DNA of 64,000 nucleotides from a virus (IMGVR_UViG_3300045902_000324:33463-97462), one strand, 5' to 3'. Counted from the stretch's first letter, positions 9,094 to 17,458 are shown. The notes: generated from the sequence alone by a model not told the origin. Numbers and translations: made by a program.

Positions 9094-9888
9094 CTATCCG
9101 TTAGGGTCTACTTGACAATGCCCAATGTGCTCAGACAGTGGCGCAGGCATACCCACAGCGAAGCCCTGCAACAAAAGGTCGCACTGTGGGTATGGACGCA
9201 CCATCTCGTTCAACTCAGATATCAACGAGTCTGATTCGACCCACTCGGCAATACACAACAATCTAAGATCGTGACAAATGCTGAACAACCCTCGGATAAC
9301 AGCCCGATGTTTTGAGCTGTCCAGAACTCTAATCACAAACCCGCCGTTTATCTTTAGTCCGTCAATCTCTAGATTCACGATTGAGTCTAGATTTGAGTAA
9401 CCTATCCCAATATCGTCAAGCAAAATGGGAGACAATAGCGCCATACGCATCACGCTATCCCCAATTACTCGATAGTCGAGAGGCTGAGACTCAAGTACTT
9501 CTAGAATCAAACACGGCTCGATTAAACCGGACAGTACATCACCAACCCGGTCAGGTAAATCTTTATCGTGCAGTGATGCCGCCGTTAGATTAACTGTAAT
9601 TCTAATGTGCAGGTATCCACACGCTCTGAGCATCCGTAAATCATCGACAACTTGCCGCAACACCCAGGCATCAAGTGCGATCGCCAGCGTGTCAATTTCA
9701 AGAACGTCTGGAACGAACTGAGCCGCTTCAATGACACTCCCATCAGACCGGGACATCCGAATCAGAGCCTCAAACATTTTTGCAGGCTGCCCCAGTTCTG
9801 ACGGACGTTTTACTGGCTGATAGTAGACTCGCAAATCGCCACCGCCAGCCCGCAGTGCGTCCCACACTTTTTGTTGTATCTGGTTCAT
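9094..9888 (-). CDS. EAL-domain protein, putative c-di-GMP phosphodiesterase
   Basis: 264 residues, a single EAL domain without GGDEF, sensor or membrane segment. The ATG at 9888 is chosen because it overlaps the stop of J as TGATG; an in-frame start at 9969 would overlap J by 82 bp. Key catalytic positions are visible: EALIR (the EAL glutamate), VNLTAASL (Asn), LEVLES (Glu), LDDIGIGYSNL (normally DDFGTG), LKING (Lys kept, the usual Asp is Asn), AEWVE (Glu) and LLQGFAVG near the end. Active EAL enzymes hydrolyse c-di-GMP to pGpG using two metal ions bound by these residues. The pattern suggests an active, cytoplasmic enzyme that lowers c-di-GMP. It sits inside the tail operon, so it should be expressed late. 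Confidence 0.88.
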   Translation of the reverse strand: MNQIQQKVWDALRAGGGDLRVYYQPVKRPSELGQPAKMFEALIRMSRSDGSVIEAAQFVPDVLEIDTLAIALDAWVLRQVVDDLRMLRACGYLHIRITVNLTAASLHDKDLPDRVGDVLSGLIEPCLILEVLESQPLDYRVIGDSVMRMALLSPILLDDIGIGYSNLDSIVNLEIDGLKINGGFVIRVLDSSKHRAVIRGLFSICHDLRLLCIAEWVESDSLISELNEMVRPYPQCDLLLQGFAVGMPAPLSEHIGHCQVDPNG

Positions 9889-12587
9889 CAAACGAAAACT
9901 AGATTCTGGGATCTGGACATATCCAAACCACCTGTGATTGCTGCAATCACAGGCTGGCTGTTTACCCACAGCGAGGTGCGATTGTTAACATCAAGCACGG
10001 CGGCGCGACAGTAGTATGTTCCCCTGGTCAGATTCTCGAAACGACACTCATTGGTGCCTGCGGGCACTAGTCGAGTGTCCTGCCATACAATCCCATCGCG
10101 GGAATATTCAACATACACGCCGCGCAGGACGGACGCACTGGCTCCAACAACCCATCGGATGATCAACGTGTACTGCGGAGAAACAGACGGGTCAATCGCC
10201 TGTACAGCGATCGCCTGCCCCAAAACAGATTGAAGTGGTTCTACAACAGGTGGAATCGTAAACCGAGTTGGGGTCGGATCAATGGCTATATCATTCTCAA
10301 TGGCAAGCCATTTGTTCGCATCGTACTGGATGCAGTTGATGTCGATTTTTGTCGGGTCTTGCTGCGGGCGGACTGAGAGCACTCTAAACAGTTGAGCTTT
10401 CACCGAAGGCGACTGAATTACCCAATTCGATTCAGCCTGTGGGAGCTGCGAGAACGGCGGCCACACCTGTACCACATTTGACGTGACATTAACGCCGATC
10501 GTCCGGGTTTCGAGCAATCCGTTTGGCAACATGACAGAAAGCGTCATGCTCGTATTTACGGTGACTGTCGCGTCTAATCGAATCGTGTTAGAGTTAATAA
10601 CTTGTCCGATCAACCCGCCATAGCGAACGTTGGCAAAGTTTGAGTCTGCGACTTGAATCACTTCACCGGGTCGGCAGTATGCAGCGTAGCTTCGAGCGGT
10701 GAAACTTAGCGATCGCGTTTCATTCTTCGAGCTGTACAGAATCCATCTACTATTTCTAATCGCTAGAGATCTTGAGGTGCACCCAAAAAAAGCAACCTCA
10801 ACATCGCGGACACCATAGCGGTTGATCGCCTCAATATCCTCGACTACTTCCACAGCCCGTTGGTAATAGTCATTCGGGTCATTCCAGACACCTCTAACAA
10901 TCGTATGCCGAGTGCGGACAGCCGTTGAGGAATAAACGAAATCCCCTACCACATCAGCCTGTGTGAACTGATGATGACTCACCGGAGTTGGACGATCTTG
11001 CCAGAACTTTACGGTACCCTCCGCCCAGTATGCCCGCATGTGGCACGCCGAGCAAAAGGCGTTGATTACATCCCACGCTTTTTCAGCGGAGGCGATTTGA
11101 GTGTTGCAGGAATATCGGCGCTCAGATCCGCCGAATCCCGTAGGTACATACCCATTGTTATAAACAGACGCATCATACAGATCCCACTTGTCGATTAAAG
11201 AGTCATCCAAGTATCGACCCAGCCCATAGCGCCGATTTGTCAAAATGTCGAACAGTTGCCAAACCGGGTCACTGGTGGCTGTTGCAGGTGTATAGAAATT
11301 GCCGTCCCACACGCCTGAGAAGTTCAGCCCGCGATCGCCTGCGACAATAGCATTCGTGGGAATCCGAACACGCCGTCCACCAACTCGATACTGACGAGAC
11401 GGGATCGAGCTGAACTGGTCTGGGCTAAACTGAAGCCCGATATACGCTGTATACGGATAATTCAACTTATTGGTCGTGACCTCGGTATAGCTAATCCACC
11501 GAACCACCTGAATTGTGCGAGACGAGTTGGAATCACTTGAAATACGCCTCAGTCGGATCTGAAAATTGCCGACCGTACCAGACTGGTTGTTTACCTTGAA
11601 AGCGTGCTCAAACTCAGTCAGTCCACTAAACTTAGCTTTCAGATTTTTTCTGTAGCGAACTGTCCAGGGCGCGATGCCCTGCTTTATTTCGATCTGGTAC
11701 TCTACGTTCGTCCCCTTTACATCTCCATCCTCCTCATACTTCACGAGTTGGATGCCCAGGCGAACACGTATGACATCACACTCCGTGTTCACAAATGCGC
11801 GAGTCGCTGGGCCGGACGCATTCTTGATTTCAATATTTACAAAAGTCTCATTGCTGATCTCAACTCCTTCGTCTGAGATAATCTGCTGCGTTGCGTTCCC
11901 GCGCCGGAACTTATACCGGAAGCCCACAAAGTTGAGTGAGTTATTTGGGTTCTGGACAGGCGTCTCAGATAGATAAATCCCTTTACGAGCACCAATCAGC
12001 CCTTCAATCGGGCCCTCTGAAACAGCCTCCAAGACGTACGCTCTTGAGGTCGATCGCCCGTCGTCATCGGCCTCCTTTGGGCTGGACGCATTTTTTCCGC
12101 CGCCTCCGTTGTGAACACGCAGCCCATGTTCGCCAACCAGGAAGCTGTGGTAGTTCTCAACTCGCAGATTCCATACGGGTGCCACGCCACGCAGTCTAGA
12201 TCGCTCCAGAGGTCTAACCAGGTTTTCTCTATCAAATAGCGCAGCGTCTCGGCCAAGCTTGCCTATCTCCTGAAACGCCCCGCCATCGGTCAGAAACCAG
12301 TGGATCGGAGTTGCTGCTATGGTGCCGCCCCAGTAATCGTACTCCCACACCTCGTGGTTTCCGTGGAACTCTAGCGTTGCTTTGGCTACATGCAAATCGC
12401 CTTTTGAGTCAAACGCTGATACCCATGTACCCTCCGCCACATCCTGGATTTCTACAGTGCCATCTAGCGTGTGGATTAGCGTGCCGGACGGGAAACACCC
12501 CCCGCCTGATCCAAAAACAAGCCCGTCCACATGGCTTGACGGGATGGATGCAACAGCCTTAGTGCGGCGACGCCTAACCTTCGTCAT
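9888..12587 (-). CDS. Tail tip protein J (host specificity) with an embedded Hint domain
   Basis: 899 residues. ATG 12587 has an upstream GAGG and overlaps the end of the I gene by 14 bp; a start at 12602 is possible. It is homologous in order and appearance to lambda J: after residue 160, AYVLEAVSEGPIEGL and IYLSETPVQN match the J N-terminal hallmark, then the RISSDS and RYGLGRYLDD regions and a C-terminal fibronectin-like part. Residues 31-160 are a bacterial intein-like insertion flanked by Gly-rich linkers (see separate entry). J forms the tail tip and contacts the receptor. The stop overlaps the start of the EAL gene. Confidence 0.9.
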   Translation of the reverse strand: MTKVRRRRTKAVASIPSSHVDGLVFGSGGGCFPSGTLIHTLDGTVEIQDVAEGTWVSAFDSKGDLHVAKATLEFHGNHEVWEYDYWGGTIAATPIHWFLTDGGAFQEIGKLGRDAALFDRENLVRPLERSRLRGVAPVWNLRVENYHSFLVGEHGLRVHNGGGGKNASSPKEADDDGRSTSRAYVLEAVSEGPIEGLIGARKGIYLSETPVQNPNNSLNFVGFRYKFRRGNATQQIISDEGVEISNETFVNIEIKNASGPATRAFVNTECDVIRVRLGIQLVKYEEDGDVKGTNVEYQIEIKQGIAPWTVRYRKNLKAKFSGLTEFEHAFKVNNQSGTVGNFQIRLRRISSDSNSSRTIQVVRWISYTEVTTNKLNYPYTAYIGLQFSPDQFSSIPSRQYRVGGRRVRIPTNAIVAGDRGLNFSGVWDGNFYTPATATSDPVWQLFDILTNRRYGLGRYLDDSLIDKWDLYDASVYNNGYVPTGFGGSERRYSCNTQIASAEKAWDVINAFCSACHMRAYWAEGTVKFWQDRPTPVSHHQFTQADVVGDFVYSSTAVRTRHTIVRGVWNDPNDYYQRAVEVVEDIEAINRYGVRDVEVAFFGCTSRSLAIRNSRWILYSSKNETRSLSFTARSYAAYCRPGEVIQVADSNFANVRYGGLIGQVINSNTIRLDATVTVNTSMTLSVMLPNGLLETRTIGVNVTSNVVQVWPPFSQLPQAESNWVIQSPSVKAQLFRVLSVRPQQDPTKIDINCIQYDANKWLAIENDIAIDPTPTRFTIPPVVEPLQSVLGQAIAVQAIDPSVSPQYTLIIRWVVGASASVLRGVYVEYSRDGIVWQDTRLVPAGTNECRFENLTRGTYYCRAAVLDVNNRTSLWVNSQPVIAAITGGLDMSRSQNLVFV
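12108..12497 (-). other. Bacterial intein-like (Hint, BIL type A-like) domain inside J
   Basis: 130 residues from Cys31 to Asn160 of J. Block A is CFPSGTLIHT, block B has AATPIHWF with the TxxH pattern, and the C-terminal block reads NYHSFLVGEHGLRVHN, ending in the His-Asn pair used for cleavage. There is no homing endonuclease. The residue after Asn is Gly, not Cys, Ser or Thr, so classical protein splicing is not expected; this matches BIL type A domains, which cleave or splice by another route. Flanks are GSGGG and GGGGK, so both excision and cleavage would leave a flexible linker. Confidence 0.85.
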
Positions 12588-13167
12588 CGGAATCATCCTC
12601 AATCATGTACGACCGGATCGAGGCACTGAGCACCTGACTACCAACGAGCAGTTCTCCATACACGACTGGCAGACGACCCCCTTGAGTCGTCGTATTGACC
12701 CCGCCATTAAAAATTAACGATGGTTTGTTTTTTGCATCATTCGGGTCAGGTGCTTTGGGCTGGTTAAACAGTTCCATGATGCCGGACAGTGCCAGACTAC
12801 CCCCGATCAGTGCGACGGATGCCGCCGACAACCCCAGGAAGCCCACGCCAGTCGCACCCAAAACAACCAGACCGATTCCAAGCAAAATTTTGCCGAATGC
12901 CCCACCTCCACCCAATGGCGTTGGCGCTATCGTAATTGTCTGTTTTCCAGTCGGCATCGAGACGTGCTGTTGCTCAATAGCCCAATCCCCGACAGTAATC
13001 TGGAAACCTACCCCACGCTCATGCGCGACGACCATGTAGTTGCGAAATGTCGGGAACGCTGACTCAAGGGCCCTGATCGCTTCTTTCACCGATCCAACGT
13101 TTAATCGGATCTCAGAAATGAACCGATCTGCCAACTCATCTTTCAACACAACAGTCACCATCGGCAT
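12574..13167 (-). CDS. Tail assembly protein I-like
   Basis: 197 residues. The start overlaps the stop of the K-like gene (TAATG). The N-terminal 85 residues look like the ubiquitin-like domain of lambda I (MVTVVLKDEL, then a helix SVKEAIRALESAF). A Gly-rich hydrophobic hairpin follows near residues 88-130 (IGLVVLGATGVGFLG and SVALIGGSLALSG), then PKAPDPND and a C-terminal GRLPVVYGELLVGS motif typical of the family. It lies between K and J as in lambda-type genomes and should help assemble the tail tip. Confidence 0.82.
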   Translation of the reverse strand: MPMVTVVLKDELADRFISEIRLNVGSVKEAIRALESAFPTFRNYMVVAHERGVGFQITVGDWAIEQQHVSMPTGKQTITIAPTPLGGGGAFGKILLGIGLVVLGATGVGFLGLSAASVALIGGSLALSGIMELFNQPKAPDPNDAKNKPSLIFNGGVNTTTQGGRLPVVYGELLVGSQVLSASIRSYMIEDDSDDEG

Positions 13168-13994
13168 TACAAAAACGCCTCATGTCGAAAGGTAAACCGT
13201 GCAACCTCCTGCCAGTGCCCGCCGTACACTCTGGTTTCTGACAGGCGATCGCCGTTCAGCAAGTGCAGCAGCACCGGACGATCACCGACTTCCACAATCA
13301 CGCCGCAGTGGTGCGGAATCTCTGACTCGATAGCCATGATCGGTACGTCATACAGCCGCAACGGTTCAGTCGGATCGATTTCCACAAATCCGATCTGCGG
13401 CATATACTCTGTGAACGTGGCCCAGGCACCGCCACGTAGCTGGATAGCTGGCTCCGGTGCCCTATCAAAATCAGGCAGTTCAATATTTAAGAATCCACGG
13501 TAGAAATTCCGCAACAGCGTGTAGCAGTCCGCCCTCGCCCACACCCAGCGCCAGCCCAGGTAGAACTCTAAATCTGTTGGCTGCCCAATTCGGGGTTGCA
13601 GAGGAAACGGATTTAGCCCAGCAGGATCGTAAAAATCCCAAACCCTGTCCAACCTGTGGAACATGGCAATCGGATTCATCAACGCTCGTCCAGTGTTGAT
13701 GTCCATGTAAGACAATTCAGCAGGCTGCGTTTCAAGCACATGGCTGTGGTAAACCGATTGAACAGACATGCCGTTGTCAGACAATGCATCGTACGCCTTT
13801 CGGTCAAACGCAAAATAGTTGGCTGTGTCGCCAGCAACGTTTTGGAGCGGCGCGACCGTAAGCATTCCAGACGGGTCAACGCAGACAGCACCACAGATTT
13901 CCTCATCTGGGTTTTCGTCAGCGAGTGCTTCAATCTGCAATCGGATTTCGGATGAGTAGGGCAACATCTGTGATGGGCGAAACACCCTAGACAT
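13167..13994 (-). CDS. Tail assembly protein K-like (JAB/MPN peptidase plus NlpC/P60 domain)
   Basis: 275 residues. The N-terminal half is a JAMM/MPN domain: Glu of EEICG, the HSH motif (VYHSHV) and a downstream Ser/Asp pair. The C-terminal half is NlpC/P60-like, with the catalytic Cys in RADCYTLLRNFY and a His in PHHCGVI. The two-domain layout is that of lambda K, which processes or aids assembly of the tail tip and may cut peptidoglycan. It starts 13 bp after L and is coupled to I by TAATG. Confidence 0.87.
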   Translation of the reverse strand: MSRVFRPSQMLPYSSEIRLQIEALADENPDEEICGAVCVDPSGMLTVAPLQNVAGDTANYFAFDRKAYDALSDNGMSVQSVYHSHVLETQPAELSYMDINTGRALMNPIAMFHRLDRVWDFYDPAGLNPFPLQPRIGQPTDLEFYLGWRWVWARADCYTLLRNFYRGFLNIELPDFDRAPEPAIQLRGGAWATFTEYMPQIGFVEIDPTEPLRLYDVPIMAIESEIPHHCGVIVEVGDRPVLLHLLNGDRLSETRVYGGHWQEVARFTFRHEAFL

Positions 13995-14007
13995 TACCCA
14001 GCGGGCG

Positions 14008-14673
14008 CTAAAAACGTCTCAGTCCTGGGAAGCCGCCGAAAGGCAAAACTGAGTTTTTACCGAATCGTCTGGTGCAGGCTGTCACAGACTTTGAACAGTC
14101 ATCCAGCGACGGGTCTAAGGTTCGCTTATTGTCCAAAGTGAAATACGTGGTGCCGACATAACTGCACTCAGCGGAGCGATACACCCACGGGCACTTTGTA
14201 CCGCATGGTCGTCCCGGCACGGACTCGTCTACAAAGTCAATTGGTGCAGACAGCTCAAACTCCAGCATCTTTCCAGGGATCTCCTGAATACGCTGGCTGA
14301 TTACATACAGTCCGTCCAGCCTCAATGCTGCGGGATCTGCGGTTGTCTCTGAGTCGAGATATCGTTTCAGCGTCCGATAGACAGCTAGTCTGGCACCCTC
14401 AAGCCCGTCATAGTAATAGACCAGGTTGGAAATACCTTTCGTCGTGTCATCCACACGCAGCTTTGGTCTGGCTAACGACCCTTCAGATGACATCTCTTCA
14501 CCGGACAGTTCGCAATTTACTGGCGTGTATTGGACGCCGCCCATAACCACACCAACGCCAGCCGTAAAGTACGCCGTTTCTGCCAAGTTACGACGGTTGA
14601 AGTTTGTCATGCGAAACAGCGTCAGTACGGCATCATGTTCAAGCTGCTGAAGCGATGGGAAAAAAACTGTCAT
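14008..14673 (-). CDS. Minor tail protein L-like (iron-sulfur type)
   Basis: 221 residues, coupled to the upstream M-like gene by an ATGA overlap. The C-terminal third has the spaced cysteines of phage L proteins (CGTKCPWVYRSAECSYVG, then DDCSKSVTACTRRFG), which in lambda L ligate an Fe-S cluster, and ends in the typical NSVLPFGGFPGL. The N-terminal two thirds are beta-rich. Gene order M-L-K-I-J supports the call. Confidence 0.86.
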   Translation of the reverse strand: MTVFFPSLQQLEHDAVLTLFRMTNFNRRNLAETAYFTAGVGVVMGGVQYTPVNCELSGEEMSSEGSLARPKLRVDDTTKGISNLVYYYDGLEGARLAVYRTLKRYLDSETTADPAALRLDGLYVISQRIQEIPGKMLEFELSAPIDFVDESVPGRPCGTKCPWVYRSAECSYVGTTYFTLDNKRTLDPSLDDCSKSVTACTRRFGKNSVLPFGGFPGLRRF

Positions 14674-15014
14674 GGTGCGGGGGACCTTTCAAATTCTGCG
14701 GAGAACCCCCACAGCCCGACGGTTCCGTACCACTGCCAGCGCCATTGCGTGCAGGTATATTGAGCGTTCTGAAAAACAAACCGTCTTCCGTCACGCTCGA
14801 TTAGGAACGCCTGCACTTCCGTATATCGCGTCGTGTTGATTTGCACGAACCAGGTACGATCCGTCCGGTTCACGTCATACAAAACCGGGCGCTGCTGGAT
14901 TCCCTGAACTCGCGCCGATGGCGATCGCACTTTGGTGCGATAGCTGGACTCTCGTGCTATCGATATTGGGAATGTCGGGGGTGGCATTGCGTCGGGTATG
15001 GTCTTTTGAACCAT
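14670..15014 (-). CDS. Minor tail protein M-like
   Basis: About 115 residues, the size of phage gpM. Matching features are FVFQNAQYTCTQWRWQW and a terminal FSAEFERS. It heads the minus-strand tail operon. The start is unsure: ATG 15014 is listed, ATG 14987 and GTG 15026 are alternatives and none has a clear ribosome site. It is the second gpM-like protein in the window, the other being the N-terminus of the gene at 4109. It is divergent from the endolysin gene, leaving almost no intergenic space. Confidence 0.65.
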   Translation of the reverse strand: MVQKTIPDAMPPPTFPISIARESSYRTKVRSPSARVQGIQQRPVLYDVNRTDRTWFVQINTTRYTEVQAFLIERDGRRFVFQNAQYTCTQWRWQWYGTVGLWGFSAEFERSPAP

Positions 15015-15026
15015 ACCCACACACAC

Positions 15027-15758
15027 ATGGAACCCTTCAACCTTCAGTCGGCAAAGCCATTAGCGTTTCTCTCACCGGAACAAATCACATGGGTTCAGCA
15101 CCAACTAAAGCGAGGTGCATACCTGGAAAAAGTGGACGGCATCGTGGGGCCTGCCACACTGAACGCTCTAAAGTCGTTCAAATCTGATTTCTACCTTGAG
15201 CATCCAGAGTTGATCGGCAACACAACTCTCAAGGCTCTGTCTGAACTCGACCCACCGGATAAAGTCACTGAGCAAGCAACCGAGATTATTCTGACGGTGA
15301 ACGCAGCCGCCGGATCTAGAACAGGTCGATCCGCCACACTGCCGGGAGCTGGGCTGGTCTACGCAAACCAGTGGATCAGACCCGGCATCCCACTTACGTG
15401 GGGCGAAATGACTAAAGATATGACACGTCTCCCAACCGACAAAACAGTAGTCGCCAACATTGTCAACTTTGCCGCCGCATTTGGACAGATTCGAGCCAAG
15501 TTTGGTTCTCCTATTGCAATCACGTCTGGGTATCGCCCAAAGGCAGTAAACGATGCGATCGGCGGAGCATCCAAATCTCAGCACGTACCTGGCAAGGCTG
15601 CGGACATCCGCCCAGCTAACGGCGAATTCGACAAGCTCTTAGCAGTTCTCAAATCAATTGATGCGGTCGGAGGCATTGGGCTAGGCGAGAAAGCTGGCGG
15701 GTTTCTCCACGCAGATACCAGGGAGAAGCGAGTCATTTTTCCATACGGTAGCCGCTGA
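15027..15758 (+). CDS. Endolysin: peptidoglycan-binding domain plus M15 peptidase
   Basis: 243 residues from ATG 15027. The N-terminal 70 residues form a PG_binding_1 repeat (QHQLKRGAYLEKVDGIVGPA). The C-terminal half is an M15 (VanY/D-Ala-D-Ala carboxypeptidase-like) domain: ITSGYRPKAVNDAIGGASKS, then SQHVPGKAADIRP (zinc His and Asp) and GGFLHADTR (third zinc His). It should cut peptide cross-links of peptidoglycan at lysis. It overlaps the start of the next small membrane protein gene by TGATG, a typical lysis pair. Confidence 0.87.
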   Translation: MEPFNLQSAKPLAFLSPEQITWVQHQLKRGAYLEKVDGIVGPATLNALKSFKSDFYLEHPELIGNTTLKALSELDPPDKVTEQATEIILTVNAAAGSRTGRSATLPGAGLVYANQWIRPGIPLTWGEMTKDMTRLPTDKTVVANIVNFAAAFGQIRAKFGSPIAITSGYRPKAVNDAIGGASKSQHVPGKAADIRPANGEFDKLLAVLKSIDAVGGIGLGEKAGGFLHADTREKRVIFPYGSR

Positions 15759-15973
15759 TGCACAAGACAATCACCGTCGAATGGATTTTTCACGGACTGG
15801 CGATCGCCATGCTGCTGCGCGGGTTCTTCTCTGGAGCCGACATGATGCAGGAGGCTACCACAGCAGGGGTCATCATCGCGCTAGGTCGAGGATTGCCAAC
15901 CGAAAAGGTTGACCATGTACTCGACAAGTACGACCGTCCAATCTTTCCTAGCGACCCACCGGATGACGCCTGA
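15758..15973 (+). CDS. Small membrane protein, possible holin
   Basis: 71 residues, start overlapping the endolysin stop. One likely membrane segment (IFHGLAIAMLLRGFFSGA, residues 10-27), a second weaker one (AGVIIALGRGL), and a charged, proline-rich tail. Size and location next to the endolysin fit a holin or lysis-accessory protein, but no holin family motif is recognised. Confidence 0.5.
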   Translation: MHKTITVEWIFHGLAIAMLLRGFFSGADMMQEATTAGVIIALGRGLPTEKVDHVLDKYDRPIFPSDPPDDA

Positions 15974-16074
15974 ATCCAATTGGGAGAAATCCATTTTTAA
16001 TTGGGAGAAATGCCAATAGCCAGGCATGACAGACCACACTGTCAGCACGAATGACACACCCAATGACAGCCTAA

Positions 16075-16102
16075 AACCCTTGCCCACCAAGGGTTGTTTT
16101 TT
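16075..16102 (+). terminator. Intrinsic terminator in left arm
   Basis: Stem AACCCTTG / CAAGGGTT followed by GTTTTTT on the plus strand. It would end transcripts coming from the endolysin and small membrane protein genes. Confidence 0.75.
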
Positions 16103-16132
16103 ATCTGTCGAGAGTATCTGTCATGACCTGTC

Positions 16133-16544
16133 ATGGTGCTGTCAGAGCGTGTCAGACAGGCTGGAAGTATTGATATATATAGCGTTTGGCGACCTGTCAT
16201 GACTGTCTCGCAGTTTCACAATAAAGAAACGTGTAAAAAACGGCTGAAACAGGAGGAAAAGGGTTCAAATGTACTATCGCTGAGAGGGTCTGAGGTGCTG
16301 GCGGAAGCATCGGGAAACATAGAGGTGTCCACAGTCAAAAGAAAAGTGGAATGGAAAAGCCTTTCATATATTTCTCTAATTCTCTAGACCCATTTTTGAG
16401 TAGTACATTTGTATTTTTTATCCCTCTTTTAGCCCTCTCAGACACTATTTTTTTATTGCAAATGGGCGAGACAGTCATGACATGTGTCTCAACCCCTTGT
16501 GTGGTAACGGTTGTAGCCTGTCTGACTAGCTCGGACACACCCAT
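16133..16544. other. Pair of convergent small open frames, mirrored in the two arms
   Basis: Plus-strand frame 16133-16387 (84 codons) and minus-strand frame 16335-16544 (69 codons) are mirror copies that overlap at the centre. Their translations share SE-x-VRQA, VMTVS and NVL in the same order. The similarity may simply follow from the duplicated DNA. No clear ribosome site precedes either ATG. Coding status is undecided; they may be small DNA-binding proteins or non-coding. Confidence 0.3.
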
Positions 16545-16574
16545 GACAGGTCATGACAGATACTTTTTTGGAAT

Positions 16575-16603
16575 AAAAAAGAACCCTTGTATATCAAGGG
16601 TTC
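16575..16603 (-). terminator. Intrinsic terminator in right arm
   Basis: Stem GAACCCTTG / CAAGGGTTC with a run of six T on the minus strand (16575-16580). It lies downstream of radC and is the mirror copy of the left-arm terminator. Confidence 0.75.
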
Positions 16604-16703
16604 TAGCTGTCTCGCTCGTATGATGCGTGGTCTGACGGGTCTGCCTGTCACGCCTCTGTCAGGGCATTTCTCCCAATTAAAATCATATTTCTCCCAATTG
16701 GTT

Positions 16704-17402
16704 TTACTTGTTCCACAGATCTGCCTTTTCCTGTCTGAAGCTGTAAAACGTGTTTGCGCCAACTACGATGTGATCGAGCACTGGCAGATGCATTACCTTT
16801 GCTGCATCTAACATACGTTTTGTCAGTTCCACATCCTGTGGAGACGGGTCAGGGTTGCCAGAAGGGTGATTGTGCGCGATAACGCAGGACGCGCCGTTAG
16901 CCGATATAACAGCCTTAAACACTTGCTGGGGCGTGACAATGCACTCATCAACCGATCCTTGGCTGACTGTTTTTATCGAGATCACGTCGTATTTTGTAGT
17001 CAATACGATAACCACGAGTTTTTCTGTGGTTGCGTGCGCCAGATCGTATTTGAGTAGCGCGTAAATCGATTCTGGGTTGTTGATCCTGATTTTTCCGGGG
17101 CTTGCAAGAAAAACCCGTTTTCCAAATTCTGTAGCAGCAAGTAGCCTAGTGGCCTGAGCGCCCGTTAAGCCCGCTGTGGTCAGCTCGTAGTGGGATGAGT
17201 TGCGGAAGCGTGCCCACGCCTGTTCCTGGTCGAATAACCCAACGTTCAAGCAGATATTTTCGACGACAGAGGTTGCCGTTTCCACAGTGCAGCCAACAAC
17301 GGCTGAAATTAGCTCTGCGATCGCCGTAGCCTGCGGTTCATGTTGGACACGCAAGGTCGTCCACTGGGACTGCGATGAATCTGCGACTCTCCAAAATGAC
17401 AT
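16704..17402 (-). CDS. radC: RadC-like JAB-domain protein
   Basis: 232 residues from ATG 17402, chosen for the CAGGAG seven bases upstream. It has the C-terminal RadC JAB/MPN domain: IAHNHPSGNPDPSPQD with the HxH metal motif, Ser and Asp, then LPVLDHIVVG and FYSFRQ at the end. The N-terminal region has helix-hairpin-helix-like sequence. RadC proteins are common on mobile elements and phages; their exact biochemical role is unsettled. A terminator lies between it and the upstream gene, so it probably has its own promoter. Confidence 0.85.
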   Translation of the reverse strand: MSFWRVADSSQSQWTTLRVQHEPQATAIAELISAVVGCTVETATSVVENICLNVGLFDQEQAWARFRNSSHYELTTAGLTGAQATRLLAATEFGKRVFLASPGKIRINNPESIYALLKYDLAHATTEKLVVIVLTTKYDVISIKTVSQGSVDECIVTPQQVFKAVISANGASCVIAHNHPSGNPDPSPQDVELTKRMLDAAKVMHLPVLDHIVVGANTFYSFRQEKADLWNK

Positions 17403-17433
17403 GACTGAACTCCTGAGTGACGAAATGGCTATC

Positions 17434-17458
17434 AAAAAGCCGCCCTTCGGAGGGCGGC
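17434..17458 (-). terminator. Intrinsic terminator upstream of radC
   Basis: Stem GCCGCCCT / AGGGCGGC with a 4-base loop and five T on the minus strand. It ends the transcript of the short gene at 17476. Confidence 0.75.

Larger units (their letters stand above)
15976..16701. repeat. 726-bp inverted duplication with palindromic GTCATGAC repeats
   Basis: The stretch between the lysis genes and radC is a diverged but exactly registered inverted duplication centred at 16338/16339. Mirror pairs checked by hand: the block 16114-16135 with 16542-16563 (22 of 22 bases), CAAATGTACTA at 16266 with TAGTACATTTG at 16401, and AATTGGGAGAAAT twice at each outer end. The arms carry at least ten TGACAG/CTGTCA words and several GTCATGAC palindromes. 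Each arm has a terminator hairpin pointing inward and an open frame after it. Candidate replication origin, partition or regulatory site; no protein family is recognised here. Confidence 0.85.

Noticed and set aside
9888-9969. In-frame 27-codon N-terminal extension of the EAL gene
   Set aside because: It overlaps the J coding region, and the TGATG at the J stop gives a better start.
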